Part shown: piece by piece, positions 1 to 6,388 of the stretch | How positions within the stretch are numbered: the first letter of the stretch is position 1 | How the letters are laid out: the number at the start of each line of letters is the position of its first letter | From: Elusimicrobiota bacterium | Lineage (GTDB): Bacteria; CG03; SLGR01; PWQF01 | Assembly: GCA_003558145.1 (NCBI GenBank) | Contig: PWMP01000006.1 | Span: 1-10,227 of the forward strand | Direction: 5' to 3' | Length of the DNA: 10,227 nucleotides | Position numbers and translations under genes: made by a program | The notes under the pieces: generated by a model | The model's input: only the letters and a program-made list of their open reading frames with translations | What the model was told of the DNA's origin: nothing | Database searches by the model: none

Positions 1-1
1 T

Positions 2-586
2 ATGCTTGCGCTGAAAAATGTTTCATATTCAACCCCGCCTCCTTCAGGGAAGAGTATTTTAAACGGGGCCTGCCTGACAGTTAAAAGAGGCCGCAACACA
101 GTTGTTTTCGGAGACAACGGCAGCGGAAAAACTACTCTTGCAAAAATTCTTCTTAAACTTATCCTGCCTTCAGACGGACAAATTTGCGGCGGTACCCGTA
201 CGGCATCAGCTTTTTTTGAAGACGTGGAAAGCCAGCTTCTATTTACAAGGGTTGGAGAAGAACTTAAATCCTCCGGCAGCGGGCCCGTAATGGAAAAATG
301 TATAGATTTGCTTGAATTAGGCGCGATAATGTCAAGCAGCGCTCTGGAGCTTTCCTATTCGCAGAAAGCAAGGGTCGCTCTTGCCTGTGCATATATTGCA
401 GAGCGGCCGTTTATAATTATAGATTCACCGCCCCGTGATGAGTGCATAGACCGCGCTCTTCAGTATTTTTCTCAACAGGAATCCCCGACTCATCTACTGC
501 TTCTTCCTGACGGCGACAGAAGATTTACTTCAGAACAATGGAAAAAAATGCGTATATACGGCGGCCGCATAGAGGACCTTAATTAA
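2..586 (+). CDS. Short, degenerate ABC transporter ATPase (EcfA-like), first of a pair
   Basis: A 194-residue ABC-type nucleotide-binding domain, clearly shorter than the usual 220-280. Walker A (GDNGSGKTT, residues 37-45) is intact. The rest is eroded: the Q-loop glutamine is a glutamate (FFED, E73), the signature reads LSYSQ (117-121) instead of LSGGQ, Walker B ends IIIDS so the catalytic glutamate is a serine (S142), and there is no H-loop histidine near the C-terminus. The SQLLF stretch after the Q-loop resembles the DQLF stretch of energy-coupling-factor EcfA subunits. The ATG at base 2 gives a natural N-terminus (MLALKNVSY), but upstream sequence is missing. One base separates its stop from the next ATPase gene, so the two probably form a heterodimer in which this is the weak or regulatory half. 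No membrane subunit is visible; it may lie upstream. The ABC fold is sure, the ECF assignment tentative. Confidence 0.8.
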   Translation: MLALKNVSYSTPPPSGKSILNGACLTVKRGRNTVVFGDNGSGKTTLAKILLKLILPSDGQICGGTRTASAFFEDVESQLLFTRVGEELKSSGSGPVMEKCIDLLELGAIMSSSALELSYSQKARVALACAYIAERPFIIIDSPPRDECIDRALQYFSQQESPTHLLLLPDGDRRFTSEQWKKMRIYGGRIEDLN

Positions 587-587
587 A

Positions 588-1178
588 ATGCAGGTTGAGA
601 AACTTACAGTTGAAATGACAAGTTTTGACGGATCGCGTCAGGTAATAAGCAATTTCAGCGCCAGTTTTAATAAGGGTATTAATGTTATATACGGGCCGCC
701 CGCCAGCGGAAAAACAACACTTTTGCAAACTCTTGCAGGTATGAACAGGCCTGCCAGCGGTGAAATACGGAACCAGGGCCGTCTGAGCCTGGTTTCCCAG
801 GTTCCGGAAAGAGAGTTCCTTCACAGCAGCTGCGCCTGTGAGCTGGGAGCAGATAATCCCGAAGATGTTAAAAAGCTTTCCGAAGAGCTTAAGGAAATTG
901 GTTTGAATATTTCTATTATGGAGCGCTCTCCATGGAGCCTCTCAAGAGGCGAGAAAAAACGGCTGGCCTTACTCCGTGCCGCAAGAGAATACCGTAATTG
1001 CGAAAAGGTCTTAATTATTGATGATCCTTTTTGCGACCTTGATAAAAACGGCTGCGCTCAGGTTGCTCAAATACTTAAGGACAGCAGCAACAATGTTGTC
1101 ATTGTGGCTACAAACCGCAGGGAAGACCTTGAATTTCTCAAGGGAAAGGGGCTTGAATACAGCCTTATAGAAATATGA
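588..1178 (+). CDS. Short ABC transporter ATPase (EcfA-like), second of a pair
   Basis: A 196-residue ABC ATPase starting one base after the previous stop, with a GAGGA element about 11 bases upstream. Walker A is GPPASGKTT (36-44), the Q-loop has its glutamine (Q71, VSQVPEREF), the signature is LSRGE (118-122) and Walker B is VLIIDD (D145). The catalytic glutamate is replaced by aspartate (D146), the D-loop CDLD is present, and the H-loop histidine is asparagine (N176, ATNR). It is better preserved than its partner but still lacks two standard catalytic residues. The EREFLHSS segment after the Q-loop resembles EcfA proteins. It most likely pairs with the upstream ATPase to drive uptake through an ECF-type membrane module; substrate unknown. 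A chaperone-like or regulatory ATPase pair is possible given the lost residues. Its stop overlaps the kinase start by four bases (ATGA). Confidence 0.8.
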   Translation: MQVEKLTVEMTSFDGSRQVISNFSASFNKGINVIYGPPASGKTTLLQTLAGMNRPASGEIRNQGRLSLVSQVPEREFLHSSCACELGADNPEDVKKLSEELKEIGLNISIMERSPWSLSRGEKKRLALLRAAREYRNCEKVLIIDDPFCDLDKNGCAQVAQILKDSSNNVVIVATNRREDLEFLKGKGLEYSLIEI

Positions 1179-3352
1179 TATTAAAAAAACCAAGGAAAAT
1201 AAGAATATTTTATAAGTTTCTTATAGTTCTTCTTACCATTTCAGCCATACCTATTTTTATTGTGGGTATGAGGCTTATAGATATTAATCGCGTCAGTCTC
1301 CAGGACCTTACGCTTGAACTTCAGATAAACCAGGCGACAAGAATTTCTGATGCCGTAGAATCACACATGGACAAATTAAGGGATATGATTGTTTTTGTTA
1401 TAGATACGCACGGCCGTCCGCCCCTTGACTGGACTCTTATTGAGCGTCTGCTCAGGTCGATGCTTGCCTCCAGCGAGGACCTGCTTACAGTGAGCCTGGT
1501 AACAGAAGACGGAAGAGAGATTACAAAAGTATATGCTCCCGAACTGGAAGGTAAAGTTGCGCTTGAAAACAGGTCAAGCCATGAAGGTTTTATTAAAGCC
1601 CGCCGGACCGGTGAATTTGCTGTAAGCGAACTGTATTATCAGTATGGCATACCCAGTCTTGATGTAGTATATCCTTTTGCGGAAAATATGTTTATTTTTA
1701 TTGAAACAGATTTATCCGGCCTGCTTAAGCTTGTAGAAAGAACCAGAATAGGCCAAACGGGCTTTGCCTATGTAGTTGATTCTAAGGGCCGCATTATACT
1801 GCATCCCGAAGTAGAAAAAGGAATGGATAAAACATCAGTGTCAGACCGGCCGATTGTAGAGGCGGTTCTCTCCGGCCGGCTTTTAGGCAGCATAGAGTTT
1901 GAAGATACAGAAACCGGAGAAAAAATAGTCGGCGCATACGCTCCTGTTGCTACTTTTGCAGGGCTGGGGTGGGGTGCCATTGTTGAGCAGAATCAGGCTG
2001 AAGCTTATTATTCCGCCAGGGTTATGCAGAGAAACGCCCTTTATCTTCTCGTTGCCGTAGTGATTGCGGCCTGTATCATCGGATATTTTCTTGCTCAGAG
2101 CTTAACGTCTCCTATTATCCGGCTTACCGGAGTTGCCAGGGAAATAGCCGTTGGTAATTTTAATTCGGAACCAATAAGGCAATGGCTTCAGAATGTAAAG
2201 CTTAAAGATGAGGTTGTCGAACTGGCCAGTACTTTTACAGTAATGACCCAGCAGCTTAAACGCTATACGGAGATGCAGGCTGACAAAATGAACGCCATCC
2301 TGTTCTCAATAGCGGACGGTATAATAATGACTGATTATTCAGGCAGCATAATGCTTTCAAACAAGCGTGCCGGCCAGCTGCTGGGAATAGATGAATCGCT
2401 TGAGGGAAAAAAGATTCAGGATATCATAAAAAGAGAAGAAATATACGAAAGTCTCCGGGAAGCAAGGGAAAAGAAAGAGCACATAGTAAAGGAATTGGAT
2501 CTTTCAAACGAAAATGTATCTAAACATCTTATGGCAGAGACATCAATTGTATCCCAGGCCGAATCCCGCCAGGACCTGGGAACCGTTACTGTAATAAGAG
2601 ACATAACACTTGAAAAAGAACTCGAGCAGATGAAAGATGATTTTATTCATTCCATAACACATGACCTGAGAAGCCCGATGACATCCATAAGAGGTTTTCT
2701 TGAATTTCTGATGGACGGATCAGCCGGTGAAATAAACGAACAGCAGAAAGAATTCCTGGAAATAATAGACAGGTCATCAAAGCGGCTGCTTGTTATGATA
2801 AGCGACATACTTGATGTTGCCAAAATGGAATCGGGGAGTATGCATTTGGAGCGTGAACCGACAAATATCCGCAGCGACATAATAGATTCGGCTGTAAATA
2901 CGATGTCAATGCAGGCTAAGAGAGATAAAGTAGAGCTTAAGGCCATCCAGAAAAATGAAATTTTGGAAATAAATGTTGATAAAAACCTCATTGACCGGGT
3001 ACTTACAAATCTTCTTAGCAATGCTCTTAAATTTACGCCGGAAGGTGGTGAAGTCAGAATAGAAATTGAAGACAAAGGGGACAGAATTCATGTCGCTGTT
3101 GAAGATACCGGGTCCGGAATGCCAAAAGAAATGTGCGAAAGAATATTTGATAAGTTTGAACAGGTCAAAGGAAGCAAGGGAAAAAGAAAAGGCACCGGCC
3201 TGGGGCTAACCATAACAAAATATATTGTTGAGGCTCACGGCGGAAAAATATGGGCTGAATCCCAGCCCGGACAAGGATCCAGGTTTGAATTCTGGATTCC
3301 GCGCCGGGAATCCGGCGAGAGTTCTTCTGATGACAAAAAGGCAACAGATTGA
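1175..3352 (+). CDS. Membrane sensor histidine kinase: dCache-HAMP-PAS-HisKA-HATPase
   Basis: A 725-residue hybrid-free sensor kinase. A transmembrane helix at about 12-32 and a second at about 288-310 enclose a periplasmic dCache-type ligand-binding region; the stretch GQTGFAYVVDSKGRIILHP and the later GWGAIVEQ are typical of the membrane-proximal Cache fold. HAMP follows (about 311-365), then a PAS domain (about 372-480, FSIADGIIMTDYSG), a HisKA H-box with phosphoacceptor H496 (SITHDLRSP), and a HATPase domain with N-box (NLLSNALKF), G1 (DTGSGMP) and G2 (GTGLGL) all intact. It should therefore be an active autokinase sensing a small periplasmic molecule. It overlaps the ABC ATPase gene by four bases and has no clear Shine-Dalgarno site, so translation is probably coupled. 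The receiver protein at 4801 is the obvious phosphotransfer partner. The kinase call is certain; the ligand is unknown. Confidence 0.96.
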   Translation: MILKKPRKIRIFYKFLIVLLTISAIPIFIVGMRLIDINRVSLQDLTLELQINQATRISDAVESHMDKLRDMIVFVIDTHGRPPLDWTLIERLLRSMLASSEDLLTVSLVTEDGREITKVYAPELEGKVALENRSSHEGFIKARRTGEFAVSELYYQYGIPSLDVVYPFAENMFIFIETDLSGLLKLVERTRIGQTGFAYVVDSKGRIILHPEVEKGMDKTSVSDRPIVEAVLSGRLLGSIEFEDTETGEKIVGAYAPVATFAGLGWGAIVEQNQAEAYYSARVMQRNALYLLVAVVIAACIIGYFLAQSLTSPIIRLTGVAREIAVGNFNSEPIRQWLQNVKLKDEVVELASTFTVMTQQLKRYTEMQADKMNAILFSIADGIIMTDYSGSIMLSNKRAGQLLGIDESLEGKKIQDIIKREEIYESLREAREKKEHIVKELDLSNENVSKHLMAETSIVSQAESRQDLGTVTVIRDITLEKELEQMKDDFIHSITHDLRSPMTSIRGFLEFLMDGSAGEINEQQKEFLEIIDRSSKRLLVMISDILDVAKMESGSMHLEREPTNIRSDIIDSAVNTMSMQAKRDKVELKAIQKNEILEINVDKNLIDRVLTNLLSNALKFTPEGGEVRIEIEDKGDRIHVAVEDTGSGMPKEMCERIFDKFEQVKGSKGKRKGTGLGLTITKYIVEAHGGKIWAESQPGQGSRFEFWIPRRESGESSSDDKKATD

Positions 3353-3377
3353 ACGATGTTTTCTTCTGTATTATAAC
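3349..3377 (+). promoter_or_regulatory. Putative sigma70 promoter before the LysM-FecR gene
   Basis: TTGAAC (3349-3354) overlaps the stop codon of the kinase gene and is followed after a 17-base spacer by TATAAC (3372-3377). The predicted transcription start, six to nine bases downstream, falls at or just before the ATG at 3386. No Shine-Dalgarno sequence lies between, which fits a leaderless message. The two hexamers match consensus at four and five of six positions. This is read by eye and could be chance in an AT-rich gap. Confidence 0.4.
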
Positions 3378-3385
3378 TATATAAG

Positions 3386-4804
3386 ATGAAGAGCTTAAGT
3401 GTTATTATCTCTTTTGTTTTTATTCTGTTCATAAGCCTGCCTGCCGGACTGGCTGCCCAGGCGGCGGAGATTCAGCTTATAGAAATAGAAGTATCTCCGG
3501 GCGATACTCTGTCAAGATTTGCGCAGAGGTATCTTGATGAGCCGCATCGCTGGCCGGAACTTCTGGAATATAACGAAATTCCAACCGGTAATCCTAATTT
3601 AATTTATCCCGGAGACAGAATTTTTGTTCCGGTTGAAATGGTAAGAAACGAGATTGCTGATTTTGTGGAGCTTCGCAACCAGGTAAGAATGCGAAAAAGC
3701 AAGCAGGCCGCATGGAGTCCGGCTGTGCTTGGAGAAAGGCTTTATCCGGATGACGGAGTAAGAACTTCAGCCAATTCTTATGCAAGAATACAGTACCTTG
3801 CCAGCGACAGTTATGCGAGAATAGGAGAAAACTCCCTTGTTTTTCTTACCCCCGAACCTGCCCGGGAGGATGTAGTTTCGCTTGATGTTGGTCAGCTGAG
3901 GGCGCGAGACGTAAAAGTGTTAACCGATTCCGCAGTTATCGAACCTATGCGCGGTTCGGAATACAGCGCAAAAGTTGATGAACAGAAAACAACAACTCTC
4001 AGTGTATTCCGCGGCTCCGTTGATTTCATCTCCGCGGGAGAAAGAGTCACTGTCCGGGAGGGATATATGTCAAGAGCCGAGTTTGATGTGCCGCCCATAA
4101 GGCCTTTTGAACTGCCCGAAGCTCCGGAGTTTGAGGGGAGAGATATAGAAACGGATGAAGCTCCGGCGGATCTTCTTGCTTCATCCGACATAGATTTTTC
4201 CTTTTTTATGGACAGAATAAATATTCCTGCCGAAAGAGCGCGGAGGGGAGAAGCAGAAAAAATACTTATGCATATAGCCTCTGACGAAGATTTTTTCGAG
4301 CTCCTGGTAGAAGAGGAGGTAGATCGTGCTTCCCCGGAATATTTTGCTCACGATCTTCCTGACGGGGATTACTTCTGGCGCGTTGCTTTTGTTGACAGTT
4401 CGGGTTTGATAAGCCGGTTTTCCCGGCCTGCTTCCTTTACAGTAAGCACGGATCCTCCCGGGATAATAATTACCTCTCCTGAAGACGGGGAAGAAATCGC
4501 CAGCAAAATCATTACGCTGCGCGGCCGGGCCGTACCCCGCTCCAGAATTCATATAAACGGCAATCCGGTCCGCTCTGAAGCCGACGGCAGTTTTGTTGCG
4601 GGTATTAATCTCAAGTACGGAGAAAATGAAATAAATATAAAAGCGACTGACAGTCTGGAGCGGATTACCGAAAAGAATATAACCGTCAATAATATTCTTA
4701 TAGAAGATAAACAAGAGGAAAGTAAACAAAGCAATTTATTAATTACCCTTGGAATAATATCTTCGGCTCTAAGTATTATAGCCATTGCGCTTGCAATAAT
4801 GTGA
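3386..4804 (+). CDS. Secreted LysM-FecR-Ig-like protein with C-terminal membrane anchor
   Basis: A 472-residue exported protein. Residues 1-27 form a signal peptide (hydrophobic core FVFILFISLPAG, cleavage likely after AQA). A LysM peptidoglycan-binding domain follows (about 33-84: VSPGDTLSRFAQRYLDE to LIYPGDRIFVP), then a FecR domain (about 115-225: RTSANSYARIQY, SVFRGSVDF), an FN3-like segment containing DGDYFWRVAF, and an Ig-like module of the kind found in carbohydrate-binding proteins (about 362-440). A hydrophobic helix at about 447-471 closes the protein with almost no cytoplasmic tail. It should sit on the outer face of the inner membrane and touch the cell wall. The FecR domain here is extracytoplasmic and not attached to a sigma-factor-binding N-terminus, so this is not a classical anti-sigma regulator. 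Lying between kinase and receiver genes, it could report cell-wall or envelope state; that is inference. Confidence 0.88.
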   Translation: MKSLSVIISFVFILFISLPAGLAAQAAEIQLIEIEVSPGDTLSRFAQRYLDEPHRWPELLEYNEIPTGNPNLIYPGDRIFVPVEMVRNEIADFVELRNQVRMRKSKQAAWSPAVLGERLYPDDGVRTSANSYARIQYLASDSYARIGENSLVFLTPEPAREDVVSLDVGQLRARDVKVLTDSAVIEPMRGSEYSAKVDEQKTTTLSVFRGSVDFISAGERVTVREGYMSRAEFDVPPIRPFELPEAPEFEGRDIETDEAPADLLASSDIDFSFFMDRINIPAERARRGEAEKILMHIASDEDFFELLVEEEVDRASPEYFAHDLPDGDYFWRVAFVDSSGLISRFSRPASFTVSTDPPGIIITSPEDGEEIASKIITLRGRAVPRSRIHINGNPVRSEADGSFVAGINLKYGENEINIKATDSLERITEKNITVNNILIEDKQEESKQSNLLITLGIISSALSIIAIALAIM

Positions 4805-5595
4805 TGACAACCCCGGCAAAAAGAATGCTTGTAGCCGGCGGCGACAAAGATGTTCGGTTTTTTGTAAAAATGGCTCTGCGCGGCTACCAGGCCGGCCTTA
4901 TAGAAGCTTCTGCGGGGCCGGAATGTATAGAAAAAGCCATTAAAACCCATCCCGACCTTATCATAATGAATTATATTATGGATGAAGCTACGGGATATGA
5001 GATTGCCGGACAAATAAGCTCAAACCCGGAAATTAAAAAAGTACCGGTTATAATGATAATACCCGAAGGTTTTGATCTTGCCGGAGATTTCCCGGGTGTT
5101 GATGATTTTCTTGTCAGTCCTTTTTCAAGCCACCAGCTTTTAAATACGGTCAAATCAGTAATGGGACAGAAAATGTTTCTGCGCAAAAAAAAGGATGCAA
5201 ACCCTCTGCAGTCTCCTTCGGCAAAGAAAGATATGGATAAAAAGAAAAAAATACTCATAGCCGATGATGATCCGGATATAATACAGCTGCTTCAGCTCAT
5301 ACTTTCCGGAAAGTACGAGGTAGACGTTGCCCGTACCGGCCGGGAACTCATTGAAAAAGGGCTTGCTGCGGAATACGACCTTATAGTTTCGGATGTAATT
5401 ATGCCGGAGTCAAGCGGGTGGAAAAGCATTAAGAAACTGAGAGACGAAGGTGTAAGAGCTCCTGTAATATTTAATTCCGGGCTGGTAAAAGATAGGGATC
5501 TTTATGAAACGCTGAAACCGGAGGGGCTGTCAGCTTTTCTGCTTAAACCTTTCAATAAAAAAGAACTTCTTTCAAAAATTTCGGAAATGATATGA
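4801..5595 (+). CDS. Tandem-receiver response regulator, first receiver a pseudo-receiver
   Basis: A 264-residue protein with two CheY-like receiver domains and no output domain. The second (about 148-264) is complete: acidic triad DDD (155-157), phosphoacceptor D198 (VSDVIMP), S226 and K249 (LLKPF). The first (about 6-122) has the same fold pattern but lacks the key residues: the phosphoacceptor position is asparagine (N57, LIIMNYIMD), the Thr/Ser position is isoleucine (I87) and the lysine is serine (S106, LVSPF). A lysine-rich linker (about 124-150) joins them. The second domain is the likely acceptor from the upstream kinase; the first may bind a partner constitutively. The start may be GTG at 4801 (four-base overlap) or ATG at 4804 (one-base overlap with the previous stop); neither has a Shine-Dalgarno site, so translational coupling is likely. 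The next gene overlaps it by four bases. Confidence 0.93.
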   Translation: MMTTPAKRMLVAGGDKDVRFFVKMALRGYQAGLIEASAGPECIEKAIKTHPDLIIMNYIMDEATGYEIAGQISSNPEIKKVPVIMIIPEGFDLAGDFPGVDDFLVSPFSSHQLLNTVKSVMGQKMFLRKKKDANPLQSPSAKKDMDKKKKILIADDDPDIIQLLQLILSGKYEVDVARTGRELIEKGLAAEYDLIVSDVIMPESSGWKSIKKLRDEGVRAPVIFNSGLVKDRDLYETLKPEGLSAFLLKPFNKKELLSKISEMI

Positions 5596-6197
5596 ACAGC
5601 ATATTAACAAGATATAAAAAACGTAGAATAAAAGCCCGGTCGGAGAAAATACTGAATATTTTGGAGAAAATAAAAAACGTTTTTAAAAAAAACAATATAA
5701 AGTACTGGCTTGAAGGGGGAACCCTTCTGGGAGCCGTAAGAGAAAACAGGCTTTTACCGTGGGATAAGGATGCGGACCTGGTTATATATTACCAGGAAAC
5801 GGATAAATTGAATAAAATCGTATCCGACTTAAAAAAAGAAAAAATAAAGTGCAAACTTGTAAAATACGATAGAGATGCAAAATGCTTTAAAAAAGGCGAT
5901 ATAAGGAAAATAAAAGTAGACACACCCTTAAAAAAAGGCATAAGAAAAATAGAGATATTCCTGTTAAAAAAACTAAATGATACTTATTGCTACGGGATAA
6001 GATACAAACGTGATTACCTGCTGATAAAAATTCCGGAAAAATTTTGTAAAAATACGATCGAGAAAAAAGTTTTAAATAGTATTTATTCTTTACCGGAAGA
6101 CTACGAAGGATACTTAAGCCACAGATACGGAAGGGAGTGGCGGATACCCGATCAAAATTTTGGAAAGAAGGAACTATTCAAAAGAAGCAGAACATAG
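5592..6197 (+). CDS. LicD/fukutin-family nucleotidyltransferase-fold transferase
   Basis: A 201-residue protein of the LicD family, whose members transfer phosphocholine or related phospho-alcohols or phospho-sugars to cell-surface glycans. The family core is plain: WLEGGTLLGAVRENRLLPWD (39-58) leading into DKDAD, so the metal-binding aspartates D58, D60 and D62 are kept, although the usual WDDD has a lysine (K59). The C-terminal family signature is also present: YEGYLSHRYGREWRIP (171-186). There is no signal peptide or membrane helix, so it acts in the cytoplasm, perhaps at the membrane through its basic N-terminus (KKRRIK). It overlaps the receiver gene by four bases (ATGA). By hand count it is about one third G+C, lower than its neighbours, and very rich in AAA lysine codons, which suggests transfer. 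Acceptor and donor cannot be named; no other glycan gene is visible. Confidence 0.85.
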   Translation: MNSILTRYKKRRIKARSEKILNILEKIKNVFKKNNIKYWLEGGTLLGAVRENRLLPWDKDADLVIYYQETDKLNKIVSDLKKEKIKCKLVKYDRDAKCFKKGDIRKIKVDTPLKKGIRKIEIFLLKKLNDTYCYGIRYKRDYLLIKIPEKFCKNTIEKKVLNSIYSLPEDYEGYLSHRYGREWRIPDQNFGKKELFKRSRT

Positions 6198-6205
6198 TAG
6201 ATGCA

Positions 6206-6222
6206 TCCTGCCGGATTTTTTG
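6206..6222 (+). terminator. Weak possible intrinsic terminator after the LicD-like gene
   Basis: ATCC (6206-6209) and GGAT (6214-6217) can form a four-base stem with a TGCC loop, followed by a run of six T (6217-6222). The placement, nine bases after a stop codon and just before a tRNA promoter, is right for a terminator, but the stem is shorter than usual. Confidence 0.25.
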
Positions 6223-6248
6223 ACCTGCACAAATCTTTTAACTATAAT
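6221..6248 (+). promoter_or_regulatory. Sigma70 promoter of tRNA-Arg(ACG)
   Basis: TTGACC (6221-6226) and a perfect TATAAT (6243-6248) are separated by 16 bases. The expected start is near 6255, about 20 bases before the mature 5' end of the tRNA. This is the strongest promoter in the window, and with no terminator seen after the tRNA it could also serve the deaminase and membrane-protein genes. Confidence 0.75.
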
Positions 6249-6274
6249 AACACCGGAATAATTTGTTCCAAAGA

Positions 6275-6351
6275 GCGCCCGTAGCTCAACTGGAAAGAGC
6301 GGCTGACTACGGATCAGCAGGTTGGGGGTTCGAGTCCTCTCGGGCGCTCCA
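6275..6351 (+). tRNA. tRNA-Arg(ACG)
   Basis: A complete cloverleaf. The acceptor stem GCGCCCG/CGGGCGC (6275-6281 with 6341-6347) pairs fully. The D-stem is GCTC/GAGC, with A20 in the loop (an arginine identity base in other bacteria). The anticodon stem GCTGA/TCAGC encloses loop CTACGGA with anticodon ACG at 6309-6311. The T-loop is TTCGAGT on a stem with two G-U pairs, and CCA is encoded (6349-6351). An A15-U48 Levitt pair is consistent. The discriminator base is T (6348), unusual for tRNA-Arg, where A or G is normal. A34 of this tRNA is the standard target for conversion to inosine by TadA, whose likely gene starts 37 bases downstream. Confidence 0.95.
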
Positions 6352-6372
6352 TTTTAACAGTCCCGGTAAAAC

Positions 6373-6381
6373 GGAGAGGGG
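6373..6381 (+). promoter_or_regulatory. Strong Shine-Dalgarno site fixing the deaminase start
   Basis: GGAGAGGGG ends seven bases before the ATG at 6389. It is the only strong purine-rich ribosome-binding site in the window; the other genes rely on overlaps or weak sites. It supports 6389 as the true start. Confidence 0.75.
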
Positions 6382-6388
6382 TTTTTAA

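Noticed and set aside
2647..3075. Minus-strand frame of 142 codons opposite the kinase
   Set aside because: It lies wholly within the HisKA/HATPase coding region and has Ser/Leu-rich composition typical of an antisense shadow.
3302..3317. Perfect six-base hairpin CGCCGG-GAAT-CCGGCG near the end of the kinase gene
   Set aside because: It lies inside the coding region and is not followed by a T-run, so it is not an intrinsic terminator; probably chance in a G+C-rich patch.
4181..5013. Two long minus-strand frames (182 and 154 codons)
   Set aside because: Both are opposite the LysM-FecR and receiver genes, show no domain pattern and have no ribosome-binding site.
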